Positions 22,148 to 33,100 of a stretch of DNA of 64,000 bases are shown here, piece by piece; the stretch's first letter is position 1, and every line of letters begins with the position of its first letter. Both the position numbers and the translations under genes were made by a program. This stretch comes from Coptis chinensis (lineage: Eukaryota; Streptophyta; Magnoliopsida; Ranunculales; Ranunculaceae): the NCBI GenBank assembly GCA_015680905.1, contig CM027381.1, positions 58,718,501 to 58,782,500 on the forward strand. The letters are read 5' to 3'. The notes below the pieces were generated by a model. That model saw only the letters and a program-made list of their open reading frames with translations. It searched no databases and was not told the DNA's origin.

Positions 22148-23119
22148 TTAATCGTCATCCTCCTCATCTTCCTCTTCAAAGAGATGAGGTTCCTTCGTGT
22201 CCTGCCATGCCATGATAACTTGCCAAGCCCGTCGCCGGGTGCCATCAACTCGTGCTAACGGGTCGAGTGTTGCTAGGTCTGATGGGGTGTAAGGAGCAAC
22301 CAAATGAGGTTGCACCTGCCAACCTGGCCAAGTCATAACTCGAAATTAACTAACCACCCAATTGGTGGGTCTCATGACTTCAACCCTTTTCCAATCCGTG
22401 AACTGGGTACAGATTTCAGGTAAACAACCGCGCATGATGCGGCAAACCAAAACAGGCATAAGAAGATACTTATGCCTCATGCTTTGGGCTCTCTTAAGAG
22501 TAGCCACTAATACTCGGGGAATGTCATATCGGCGACGTCCCTCACCTAAAGCAAGGAAAACGTCACCAACGGTACTATTCGAAGAATTAAACTGCCACTC
22601 CCCTAAAATATTCATCAGGATGAATAACGTGGTGGTGCCTACATTCAGGGACAAGCTACCAAGGGCTATGTTATATCGTCTTTGGTCCATTAGACGAAAC
22701 ACCCCTCCCCCATAATACTCATGGAAATATGTATAGTCATAGAGGTATGCATTATTGATCATATATCCCCACGTGTGCATAGGATCAGGCAAGGGCAATC
22801 CCGAAACTAACGCTACCAAAGACTTACTGAATTCCATTGTCGTGTCATTAATTGCAAGTGAAACTTTTTGTTCTCCGTCTTGGTTACAATAGAAAGTAAT
22901 ATTATTGTAGAAAATTGCAGTAAGATGAGGTGAATACGAGTCGTCATCACTTACCAGTAGATGCCGCCATCCTAACTGCAAGATCCTGTCGCGGAACCAA
23001 CTTCCATAAGTCTCGCTTCCCAACAAGTCTTCGAAAGACTGCTCTGGTATGACTGTAAGAGATGTCATCACAAAATTACTCTCTAGAACAGCTAAACACG
23101 ATCCTGGAACAACCCACAA
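22148..23119 (-). pseudogene. Class A retroelement accessory ORF, copy A1 (one nonsense codon)
   Basis: Unknown function. Best-preserved copy: frame 23119-22346 (257 codons), then an in-frame TAA, then 22336-22148 in the same frame. The aligned copy A3 has Ser-Leu at the stop, so one base change (TCA to TAA) is likely. An alternative start is the Met at 23068 (MTSLTVIPEQSFEDLL), though similarity to A2 extends further upstream. Features: YSPHLTAIFYNNITFYCN, INDTTMEFSKSLVALVSGLP, GSLSLNVGTTTLFILMNILG, HKYLLMPVLVCRIM, TDWKRVEVMRPTN, then WPGWQVQPHLVAPYTP and an acidic EEEDEEDDD tail. No signal peptide or clear enzyme motif. The layout resembles the putative plant transposon protein family. Confidence 0.6.
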
Positions 23120-24057
23120 AAATTGGAATTTTTCGTGCCTACGGATGTCAAAGCGTGGGGGGCGCTCAAACTATGCATGGGTAGGGCGTAGGGTGCGCTC
23201 AGGCTATGATCGAGTTACAGGTGGTTCAAGCCCAGGTGGCACTCAAGTGAGGCGCAGACGCGCTCCGTGCAGCTTAAGTGCTAAAGTGAAGAAGAAAAGA
23301 GGAAAAATTGGGAGTGAAGGGTGAGAGATGAAAGTGAGATATGTGAGTTTTCTATGGAGAATGAAGGAAGTTTATATAGGGTTTGAGTTTCCAAAACGAA
23401 TCGGCAAGTTGCAAAAAACTTTAAGGCAATTGCCGGAAACAAAATATTTCCAAAACCGAAAATGGAAACAACCCATATTCTTTATTCCAAAACAAACCTA
23501 ATATCTTTTAGGTTGAATTTAGGATAGGAACTGCCTAACTCATTGAGATTTCATCCTACCACGATATTTACTCATAGCCATGCCAATATCAGCAACCTTC
23601 CCAACAATCATCGCAAAATTACATAATAAATTTTGGATCATATAAAAAACCATACTAAAAGAAATAATACCACCCCCAAACAATTCGGGAAGGTGGGATT
23701 AACACTAAAATCAACGCATAATTTGAAAAGAACCAAATTATATTAAAATTCAAATTCAAATACAATTAACTACCGAATTCAAATTTAACTACTGAATTCA
23801 AAATTAACATCCGAACTAATAAAAACAATAAAAACGACATCAACACAACGAACAACAAGAAATCTAGCTACGAGATGAGGAAGGGATAAGAATAGGAATT
23901 TAAGTGATCAAGAATGGAAAAACCAAACACTCCACCCCCAAACAAATTTTTGAAAACAGGTTTTTGAAAATTTGTTTTAAAACGTGGGTCTTTTAAAGTC
24001 AGATTCCCGTAGACTTAATGTGGGGTCATTTTACGTCAGATTCCCCTAGACGGTGCA
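23120..24057 (-). other. Class A1 leader with GC-rich motif, and spacer to the insertion point
   Basis: No gene. 23155-23280 holds degenerate copies of the GC-rich motif (GGGCGTAGGGTGCGCTC and relatives) just upstream of the class A start in sense direction. 23660-23700 (CCACCCCCAAACAATTCGGG) matches 28835-28860 in the inserted element. 23935-24010 (GTGGGTCTTTTAAAGTCAGA) matches 30905-30950 and 61430-61460, which in those copies lies between the D region and class B. Class B itself is therefore missing from this element. Confidence 0.6.
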
Positions 24058-25440
24058 TGATAAACGTAAAATGACTAGTTTACCTACGAAATAAACGATG
24101 AATTCAAAACGTAAGTAAACTAAACTTAATGATGCTCTTAGTTTATCAAATCTTTCTACTCTCAATCCTATGAGATATAGTGGAGTAGATTAAGTTCGTT
24201 CCACTCCTAGTTCCCTAGCATGGATTGTTTCCTAATCTAACTAGTCGTTTTTAAGTCTATGAGAGTTTTACGAAGGGGAATTAGACTACGATGCAACTAC
24301 CCACAAGATGCAACTAGTCGGTTATCAGTCAACTAAGGGAATGCTACGTTGATTCTATGATAAGGAGTTAGAGGGGGATTGATTCCACCTTAACTCAACT
24401 TAATCCACTAACGGCATTTAATCGTCAGAACCGAATTGAATCGCTTCGAGAACAATTGGTTATTCCTAATCTCTAATTATACATGGCATTTCTACCAATC
24501 ATAACTAGCATGTGAACAATTAAACCCATTCTCATGGTGAACTAATCATTTCTAGAGTGGAATAGAAAATACTTAATTTAATTCTACGATAATCGAATCA
24601 AGCTTTCATCAAGGCTTCACAACCCCTCTAATGGAGGTTTAGCCTTGAATCATTCAATCATTTCCATTTATATTAAAACTAAACATAATATAAAGCATTG
24701 AAATTTATTTAATTGAACAATAATGAAATCTAATTTAATGACTAAATTGAACTAAGGACATGAATTGAAATTAGATCTAGAATTGAATTGACAAAATCGA
24801 AATGGATAAAGAATACTACTTTATTGATCTAATCAAATGAAGAACAAGATTCAAAGGTTTAATCTAATAAGGGATTTGAAACTAATTAAAGAAAAACAAT
24901 TAAATCTAGATCTAGAAGCTATTTTAATGGCTACTTTCTATTCTAAGCTATGAACCCTAATTCTCTACTAATTAATCTACCATTAACAAAGACTTAAGCT
25001 TTTGTTCTTATACATTCAGATCCAAAATTCGTGCATGGGCTTGGAGCCAGGGTTTGGGCCAGAGAATCAGGCCCAAAACCCAATTCTTTCAGTCCAAAAA
25101 GGCCTCTTCAGCTGCAGTTGACTTCCACAGACTTTTCGTCCACTTGTGCTCCTCTGATTGGGTCAAGGCTTGGACCATTACAAAGCTCTTTCCGAGCCGG
25201 TCGTTTTGACATAAGGTATACCCAATTCCGGTGTCTGAGTCCAAAGATACGGCTTTGAAGTTCTCACGACTTTTGCTCCTCAGATCTCGCTAAAGTGGTA
25301 CATTTCTGCATTATAATGGACTTTGAAGCCCTGAAATGCATAAAAACGCGTAATCGGTGTTAACTCTTACTTATTATTCACATAATTGGTCTAACAAGAT
25401 GATTATTAAGGGTTAAAACTACAGTTTTGGGCTCTTATCA
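24058..25440 (-). repeat. 3' LTR (type A) of the complete element
   Basis: 1,383 bp, TGATAAGAGCCC...TACGTTTATCA on the minus strand, preceded in sense by a polypurine tract. Nearly identical to 35042-36428, differing mostly by short indels. The ORF 25031-25258 lies in it and is repeated at 36092-36329; it is not a gene. Confidence 0.93.
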
Positions 25441-25455
25441 AACCACCCCCCTTAA
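25441..25455 (-). other. Polypurine tract
   Basis: The minus strand reads TTAAGGGGGGTGGTT immediately before the LTR start TGATAAG: the second-strand priming site, defining this LTR as the 3' LTR. Equivalent tracts precede the LTR starts at 47160 and 59648. Confidence 0.8.
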
Positions 25456-27246
25456 ACAAAGATTTTGCTTGTCCTCAAGCAAATATGAGAAATTAGAATA
25501 AGTGACCAAAAAATGGAGTTCTAACTACTCGCTTTTTACTGAGTCGATTGCATTGACCATATGCAACAAGGCCTTAAACCACTAGGAATTCCCTAGTGGA
25601 CGAAGTTATAGCCTCGTGAGAGAGTTTTCCAGTGAAGGTACTCACAAACTTCATCTATACTACAACGACTAAGAAAATAAAACTATTGTTTCCTTATTCA
25701 TGCTCAACTATCTATACATCTCTCTAAATTACATCAGAATAACCAAATAAAACCCTAAGTTAATATATGCATAATATTCAATCATCTACAATACACATAT
25801 ATACAATTAGTAGTACTATCAAATGTTTAGCGTGTTTGTTTCGAGAACTCGAATAGCGCCCTTAAATAGGTTCTCACAATAATAGTCAAGAAACAACACT
25901 CGATTTTTGCACTCAAGTTTCGCTACTCCAAGGTACACAGTGGGCACACTTTACCTTACAATCTCAATGACAACAAGGAAGCCGGGTCGATCAAACACAT
26001 CCGCCACTTACTATCACACTAACCTATTCCTAATCGAGCTAGAGGTCTTTATTAGGTGTTACGGGATTAGGAGATGGTTTAAGAAGGAAGGAAATGGATA
26101 TTCAAAAGGACAAGTCCGAGATAATAGAGTCTTCAGATTATGTAACTTAGAGAAAACCTTGTTATTTTCTTTTTTTTGCTTCTACACTTTGTTTCCATCC
26201 CAGTCATTTTTTTTTTTTTTCTTGGCTTTTGACTCCTTTTTATTCTATTTTTGGAGTTTTTATTTTATTTCTATTTTTCTTTCTTTGGATGGAAACTTCT
26301 TTTCTTTATTTTCCTCAAGCAAGTAACAATTTTTGTTTACACAGTGTTTTCTCTTCTTCTTTCTTCACTCATTCTATTCTCTCAGACTTATTCTAAATTG
26401 GGTAGGTTGATTTATTCTTTTTTTTTTTTTTTATTTTGTTTTGTAACAGGGTAAAGGAATTGTGGTTTATGGAAGGGCTAATGAAAGGCTCGAGTGGCGA
26501 CTAAGCGGAAAATAATTCATAGGTTTGAATTTCTCGCTATATCGATCCAAAGAGCGCCTAAATTCTCACTTAGGATATGGTTTAGTGATCAAGCAAGTGG
26601 ACGGTGATTTCTCTATCCGATTTTACTTCTCCCTTGTGTCATTTCTCAAATGTTTCACTTCATATAAGGCTTTAGGCTATATTCTCACAGGATTTGTAGA
26701 ATAAGTACTCTAGCCTAGATTTCCCGAAACTTACTGCTAACAATCATAGATACTCATGTAATATATTTATAGATAGATGCAAAGATTATTACCTACGATT
26801 AACCTAAGTTTCTAACAATTATTCGATGCAACAACTATGTGAGACTTCTAGATTGTTAAGAGCATGGAGAAAGAAAACAATACCAATATTCCTAAGTGTA
26901 TAGCATAAACTTATTTATTTATATTTTTAAATTTTTGAAATTTTAACTAGAAAACAAATGCATATTATATATATCTATATCCTAACAGATGTCTTAATTA
27001 CACGTGATTCTATGCCCCCAAACAAGAAGCATGCTTTGTCCCGAAAGCATTGTAAATAAAGAGGGTAGGAAAAATACCATTGAAGCGCGGAAATTCAAAA
27101 CATCCGCAAAACAATGTTAGAACGCATTAATATAGGAAATAAAAACCGACGCGAACTCTATAAAGAGTTCCACCCATTATGGGGTTAACCTAATTAAATT
27201 GCTTGGGACATAAGCGCACACTAACGTAAACTAAAACTTACCTCCA
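25456..27246 (-). other. 3' UTR of the complete element
   Basis: No gene. Matches the 3' UTR of the host element (20817-22147) and the plus-strand copies at 46.6-47.1 and 56.4-57.0 kb. Contains a purine-rich sense block (T-rich here, 26160-26440) and GCTTGAGGACAAGCAAAATC just before the polypurine tract. The plus-strand ORF 25907-26326 is a shadow. Confidence 0.65.
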
Positions 27247-28225
27247 CTCCCGCTGTTATTCGTCATCTTCGCTATCCTCTACTTCTATAAAGAAGTGAGG
27301 TTCCTTCGCCCTCTGCCATGCTATGATAATTTGCCGCTTCACGCCATTTATCATCTATGGTTGCTAACCTATTAAGTGCCACTTGGTCTAATGGGGTGTA
27401 GGGTGCAACCTGGTGAGGTTGTATCCGCCACCCATGCCAAGTCATTGCACGGAAAGATCGGATAATACTATTGGTGGGTCGCGACCGTGTCTACCTTAAT
27501 CCAACTCCGTGAAAACGGTACAAAAAAAAGGGAAAGAAACATAGCATAATACGAAATTAGAACAGGCATAAGAAGGTACTTATGCCTCATTGTATAGGCT
27601 CGTGCTAAACTAGACATCAAAGTTCCTGAAGGTCATAGAACCGGGCCCATTGGCTAAAGCAATGAAAAATCGCCGCAAGTGGCGCCATTCACGTAAGAAA
27701 AACGCCATTCCCCTAAAATGTTTAGCATTATCCAAAACATAACAGTTCCTATGTTCATGGACAAAGCTACCAAGGGCAACGTTATAGTCCCCTTGGTCCT
27801 CAATACGGAAAATGCCCGCCCCATAAGCCTCGCGTGCAAAGACTCATAGGTGTAGACATGCATATTATCGAATCTAATAGCACCATGGGTCTTGTATCTC
27901 AAATGGCATAGCAAGTCCAAGAACAAATGCTAGCAAGAACCCGTAATCTCCATGGTTCATCGTCAATGTTGATGGAGAACACTTGTTCTCCATCCGGTCT
28001 CAAAGAAAATGCAGTTATTATAAAAATAAGATGCAAGTCTTTGGAGAATAAAGTTCACCGGTCTTACCATAAGAGGTTCCCAGCCAACATATGTGATCAC
28101 CTCACAAACCAAGCACCGTAAGTAGTGCTTTGGAACAAATCTTCAAAGACTGTTCCGTATCAATGTTGGAGATGTCATCTCAAAATTACGCTTTGGAATA
28201 GCTGCGAAAAGACCGGCACGACGTC
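27247..28225 (-). pseudogene. Class A accessory ORF, copy A2, frameshifted
   Basis: Aligns along its length with A1: start region NFEMTSPTLIRN at about 28175, INIDDEP-like region near 27950, SMNIGTVMFWIMLNILGEW and FSYVNGATCGDF (27926-27654 frame), HKYLLMPVLI near 27570, and a C-terminus WHGWRIQPHQVAPYTP (about 27430) ending in an acidic stretch near 27280. At least five frameshifts. It lies downstream of class B2 in the same orientation and upstream of the 3' UTR, as expected for the last gene of the element. Confidence 0.6.
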
Positions 28226-28924
28226 GCGAAAAACTGGAATTTTTCTGGTCCAGAGAAGTCGCTGGCGGCGCCAAGATAAGATAGGCGCTGGGCCTTCTTT
28301 GTATTTTAATTTCCAGTAACTTAGCACGGTCGCGCTTTGACTTTAGCGTATTTTTCTCGAAAGCAAATTTTTCTCGACAGAATTGTAGGGCTGAAAGGCC
28401 AACTAGGCATACGCGGCATCCGAAAGGTGCGTTTTTGTGAAAATGGAGACGAAAACGGGGAATCGCTGGGTGTGAAGGGCGAGTGATGGAGTTTAGGTGT
28501 AGTGTGAGTTGTGAGGATAGATTGTATCAAGTTTATATAGGTTTAAAGTTGCTAGAATGGATCGGAAAGTTGCCAAAACTAATTACGGCAGTTTCCGGAA
28601 ATCCTAAAATTTCCAAACTCGAAAACGGAAACAACTCATCTCCTGGATTCTAATTCAAACCCAGTATCTCTTATTTGGATTTTATGACTGAATGTACCTA
28701 TTTAATCTAGATTTCATCCTACAATGATTCTCAATCACAGATATGCCTAAACTACCATATTTTCACCTTACTCCGCAGTAAATTCTAACAGTAGGGTTTT
28801 TTATTAAGAATACAGCTTGAAATAATCAAACCACCCCCAAACAAGTTGGGAAGGTGGGGTCAATATGAAACAAGCACACAAAATGAAAATAAACCCTTAT
28901 ATTATAATTTCATTCGGAGTATCA
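28226..28924 (-). other. Spacer between class B2 and class A2
   Basis: No gene. Contains GC-rich patches (AGCGCGACCGTGC on the minus strand near 28335; GGCGCC near 28270) just upstream of the class A2 start, then AT-rich sequence. 28830-28870 (CCACCCCCAAACAAGTTGGG) is a block conserved at 23.67 kb. Confidence 0.5.
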
Positions 28925-30173
28925 CTACAAGATTCGCATTACTGAAATAAAAGTTACATTACAATAAAGACAACAAAAGTAAATAAAACAACAACTTATA
29001 AAACAAAAATAACTACCACTATCACTCCTCATCCTCTCTAAACACCTCGCCACTGGTGGCGGAGGGCACAGACTCGAGTGGTGGCTCCTGGGCTCCAGAA
29101 GGTCCAGCAGCAGTCGTCCTTCGTCGACGACGCTCATGCCTAGTAGCTGTGTCCTCAGAGGCAGAGTCTGTCTGAGGTGGGAAGCGTGCTAGCATATCCA
29201 CTCTAAACTGGCGCTGGGCTTCCATCTCACCCTCGCTTCCCCATCTCTCATCCTCCTCCGGGTGCGGATCTCGGATCTTCGTTGGGTGAATGGTCGCCGT
29301 CGAAGTCCGGAGGTCTGCACAGAGAGTGTTGAGTGAACGATGCCCCTATGAAGCATAGCCATGCGCGGCATCGCACCAAACACCTCCTCGAAAGCATCCG
29401 TATCAAAGCACGTGCGCCCTCCCTCATCCTCCTCCACTCATCCTCATCTACCCTCTGCTCCTCCTCCTCCTCGTCTGTTCCCTATCCTCCGCAATTTCCA
29501 GACTTGTTGGACACACTCCCTATAGATACGCTGGTTCTTGTCTTTGGGTAATGTAAATCCTCTCGTAAGTCGGAGTTGCCTTCATCTTCAAGATGATCTT
29601 AGTGATAAGCACGTGAAGAGGTGCCAAAGACCTTCCGAACCCCCGATCATGTTCAAAAAAACTCCGGGATACAGAAATCATACTTCCGCTCCTCGAGTAC
29701 CCAGAGGACGGGAGGCAGTCGACCGATGTCACCGACCTTGTCCTTGCCTAGGACATTCCGACCAATCCAATCGGTCAGAGCCAGCGGTTGGTTGGTCCTC
29801 GAGAAGCTCGGCGACAATGGGAGTTTGGATTGTAGCTCCCATTGATGACGATGAACGCCCATCAAAGGCTCAACCCCACAAACCGGGGATCCTGTGAAAA
29901 CGGCATCCAGATTGATTCTAGGCGAATGCCTAGAATCTCAGCCTAACAAATCCCAGAGTCAACTCCTCCTCTTCTTCCTCACCAACACAAAAATCTTACT
30001 CCCTCCAACTCCCTGGTGTTATAGAACCGTCTGACCAAGTCTTCGTGATAGAAGTCCTCGGTCGAGTACCACAGACTACTCCAGTCTCTACTAGCCATTT
30101 CGTCACCGTAAAACGGCGCGAAATGGTCGGCAGTGAACACTTGCTCCGGAATAATTCGGCGTTGTTGAGCCAT
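28925..30173 (-). pseudogene. Class B accessory ORF, copy B2, frameshifted
   Basis: Starts at ATG 30173 (MAQQRRIIPEQVF); the first 64 codons read DHFAPFYGDEM and LWYSTEDFYHEDLVRRFYNT, aligning with B1. Further pieces: SLAPLHVLITKIIL (about 29630), an acidic run then CFDTDAFEEVFGAM (about 29400), MAMLHRGIVHS, and a C-terminus FRVDMLARFPPQTDSASED with an RRRRR basic patch (29170-29100). At least four frameshifts. The N-terminal IIPEQ is also seen in class A1 (VIPEQ), supporting a common origin of the two classes. Function unknown. Confidence 0.6.
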
Positions 30174-31110
30174 CTAGTGTTTGGAATAAGAATTGGGGTT
30201 TAAATAAGATGTGGTGGTGGTGGTTTTACTTGACCGACTTGAAGAACAGTGGAGGTGGTGGAGTGGTGGCGGCAGCACCAATTGGTTTGATTTTTCGGTG
30301 GTTTTTCGAGTTTTAAATTGGTGGAGTTTGTTTTGATTGGTGTTTGCAAACAAAAATGGGTTGGGATATGATTTTGGGCGTGGGTTTATGGTATTTCTTT
30401 TTAATTTTTTTCTTTTTTTTTTTTGGTTTTTGAAGCTTGTTAATGGCGGTGGAAGTTGAAGAACGCTAGATGAACTGTTCGTGAGAAGGTAAGAGCGAAG
30501 CGCCTCCATGGGCTGGTGGGCTGAAGTTGGGCCCAAGCCCAAAATCGAAATTTTCGATTTTTCGATTTTTTTCGCTAATTTCAATTCAAAATTCCCGCCG
30601 TTACATGTCCGATTTTTGCGAATGATATATGGAAATGATCGAGAGAGAATTTCCTATCCAATGATCCATAAAACACTCTATTCCGACTTCGGATGACATA
30701 CGAGATAGTGGAAAACGCCTCGAAGTGCGTGCATGACGTAAGTTATGCTAAACGAATGAACTCTAAATTAATAGATCATGTCAATCCGAATCGTAATACA
30801 ATAAAAAACGGCCTAAGCAACTCTAATGGGACATAAAACATTTTAGTACAGAAACACAACACCCCACCCCAAACAAATTTTTTACAACGAAGCTTAGAAA
30901 ATTTGTTTTTAGCAGTGGGTCTTTTAAAGTCAGATTTCCGAGACTTCATAGATTACTATGTTTATTTTATTTTATTTTTTATTTTTTTATTTTAGTTTTA
31001 GAATTAAAAACAATAAGCAATAAAGACATAATTCACACCATAGAGAAACATGACTCAAAAAATCCGGAGAAAAACATGCAAGAGTGGAAAACGTGAACTA
31101 TGTGAACCGT
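30174..31110 (-). other. Spacer between D region and class B2
   Basis: Upstream of class B2 this holds a low-complexity GGTGG/GGTGGCGGC patch (30200-30280), a T-rich run, and the conserved class B upstream block (30605-30650). 30860-30960 carries the GTGGGTCTTTTAAAGTCAGA block shared with 23.95 and 61.43 kb. The minus ORF 30584-30174 is a long open stretch in-frame with nothing recognised; its proline/serine-rich, low-complexity translation makes me doubt it is coding. Confidence 0.5.
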
Positions 31111-32020
31111 GGACTTAGGATCCGTACTTACAGCCACACACTCCATAGGGAGGGCCCGTTACCTTAATGGTGCACCCACCAATATATTGGAATGAAAGGA
31201 AATGCACCAACACAGAAATTTGAGTCGCTTTATAGTCGATACTCAAGACTTTATCTAAAACATATGTATGAACATGCAGTTGATCATATATCAACAACCT
31301 AAATAGTTGTGGATCATTCCATAAATAAATATCGAGGAAACATATCCAAACACAATGAAACACCAAGATTTCCTACGACCGCGTTCCCTAGTGGAATCCA
31401 AACGAAGTCGGATAACCCTATTGTGTAACCTATCATGCACCTTCTTTTTCATTCTTGAATGAGTGGTTGTCCTAGTAAATAAGTGTGGAAAAGTGAATGG
31501 TTGTGAAGGATATGGTGGATATGGATAAGTTTTAGAAAGGCGCAGCCTGCACACAATGAGGTTGTTGGTTTAGCACCAACTCATTCATTGTGTGTGTAGG
31601 GACTGCCTCAATTCTGAAAATGAAGGTGTCACAAAGTTTATCCTTCCAAGTATCCGCTTTGCTAGGAGGATTTAAAAAATTATAGAGCCTGTAAGAAACA
31701 AATGTGGATCGAAAGTGCAAACTCGGGTTCCTTTGAAAGGGTGGAAGGAGGGGCATCGAGGTGGTTGTTGTGCAAGTTAGTTCTTGATAGGGTGAATTTT
31801 CACCTACTCGAAGAAACTCATCAAATTCCTCATCAAGATTGGTCATATCCACATTACTATGGTAGTCCTCTACGTCTTTGAGAAAGTCATCTATCCCATC
31901 ATCGTCAATAACATGTGTATCGACTAGTGTAGGAATGAAAATATTGGAGTCTGACTTTCCAAAGGAAAGAATTTTGGGCATATGACTATCAGGGAACGTG
32001 TTGTTGAAAAAATCTCGAGC
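31110..32020 (-). pseudogene. D region: acidic segment replacing reverse transcriptase and integrase
   Basis: Directly continues the protease frame: acidic stretch (DDDGIDDFLKDVEDY, TNLDEEFDEFL), then LPPFQRNPSLHFRSTFVSYR, LYNFLNPP and, after a frameshift, DPQLFRLLIYD (about 31290). The same order appears at 37.4-36.5 kb (HPPFQRN, ETLYNFFNPH, DPKLFRLLVY) and 49.6-50.2 kb (PIQRNLKFAFKPI, DPQLFRLLVY). The PxLEF...LYNFFNP part could derive from the linker that precedes RT in Athila pol; that is inference. Downstream a conserved GTAAC...GGAGTGTGTGG block is shared with 50.33 kb. Confidence 0.55.
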
Positions 32021-33100
32021 AAAGCTCTCGATCATGCTAACCTCTCCATCCATAGACGAATCGGGTAACTGTGTCCTTGTTTTAAAAACATTGACTTCAA
32101 CAGCTAGATGGCCAAAAGTCATGGACATTGAACCATCACGGCAATTAATGAGCGCATTGGCAGTTGCCAGGAAGGGACGCCCTAAAATAATCGGGACAGA
32201 GTCGTTAGCGAATTTCCTCGATCGAGGACTACAAAATCAGCCGGATAGTAGAAATCCCTTAACTTTTACCAACACATTTTCGACTACACCCTTAGGATAC
32301 TTAATAGACCGATCAGCTAATTGCAACGCCATTTTAGTGGGTTGCATCTTGTCTAGACCTATTTGTCCGTACAAATAAAATGGGAGTAAGTTAACACTAG
32401 CCCCCGTGTCTAATAAAGCCGTCGTCGATAGAATCTCCTAAGGTGCATTGTACAAGAGGGATCTAATTGTGGTCCTTGTACTTAACAATTCCATTATGTT
32501 CGATAAGGTTGGGAATTGTTCTCGTAAAAAAAAGGCCTTTTGGTATATTTGTCTTACGCCTAGTAGTACACAATTCCTTAAGAAACTTAGCATGATGTGG
32601 TAGCTTTTAATAGCTTCGAGGAAGGGAAGGTTTATAGTTAGATTCTTAAAACATCCCTAATCTCCTCATAATTTGTATCCTTAGTTAACATGGCTAATTT
32701 TTGTGGAAACGGTGGTTTCGCTTCTATATTTAGCAATGGTATCACCCGGATGTTTGACCGTAGCTTTCTGTTTCTTTGGTTGTGTTGTGAACCGGTACCT
32801 CTACGCTGGTAGGCTCTTCAGTTTCTATTTCAAAGATCTAGTAATATAGCAGGTGTAGGGGGTGGGGTGGGGTAACTATAGGCATAGTTACTTTGTTATC
32901 AACCACTCTGCCGCAATCCGAGAGTGGTGATGGCATTTATCTCACCTACATTTTCAAATTCATTACTAGTATTATCCGCTACCCTCAAAGGCTGTGGTTT
33001 GTTGTTTTAGGATTAGGTATTGCTACCCTCGAAAACACACCTTTGGGTTGGGCTTTATCTTGAGCCAACCGTTGGGTTAAATTATTAACGGATTGTAGAA
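32020..33100 (-). pseudogene. Retropepsin region of the complete element
   Basis: Aspartic protease. The C-terminal half is clear: NDSVPIILGRPFLATANALI, NCRDGSMSMTFGHLAVEVNVF (32190-32080), the standard flap-to-end strands of Ty3 proteases. Upstream: YYPADFVVL (about 32230), RSIKYPKGVVENVL (about 32300), the active-site segment with LLDTGASVNLLP (about 32410-32380) and the gag-pro linker to 33100, in several frames. The active site differs from element (i) (D-T-G against D-L-G), though a frame break runs through it. Confidence 0.75.

Larger units (their letters stand above)
20817..24057 (-). mobile_element. Athila-like host element, 3' portion (left of insertion)
   Basis: Left part of a minus-strand element whose right part is 36429-40409. 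It holds 3' UTR (20817-22147) and the class A gene (22148-23119 and leader), and stops at 24057 where the complete element 24058-36428 is inserted. The 3' UTR matches 25931-27240 of the inserted element block by block (for example TACCTTACAAACTCAATGAC, CTAACCTATTCCTAAT). Its own 3' LTR is missing, replaced by LINE 2b at 20816. Confidence 0.8.

Noticed and set aside
29333..29897. Overlapping plus ORFs at 29.3-29.9 kb
   Set aside because: Antisense to class B2, whose motifs (CFDTDAFEEVFGAM, FRVDMLARFPP) read on the minus strand.
30174..30584. Minus ORF rich in Pro, Ser, Lys
   Set aside because: Upstream of class B2 over simple-sequence DNA; no counterpart seen upstream of B1 or B3. Kept only as a note in the spacer entry.
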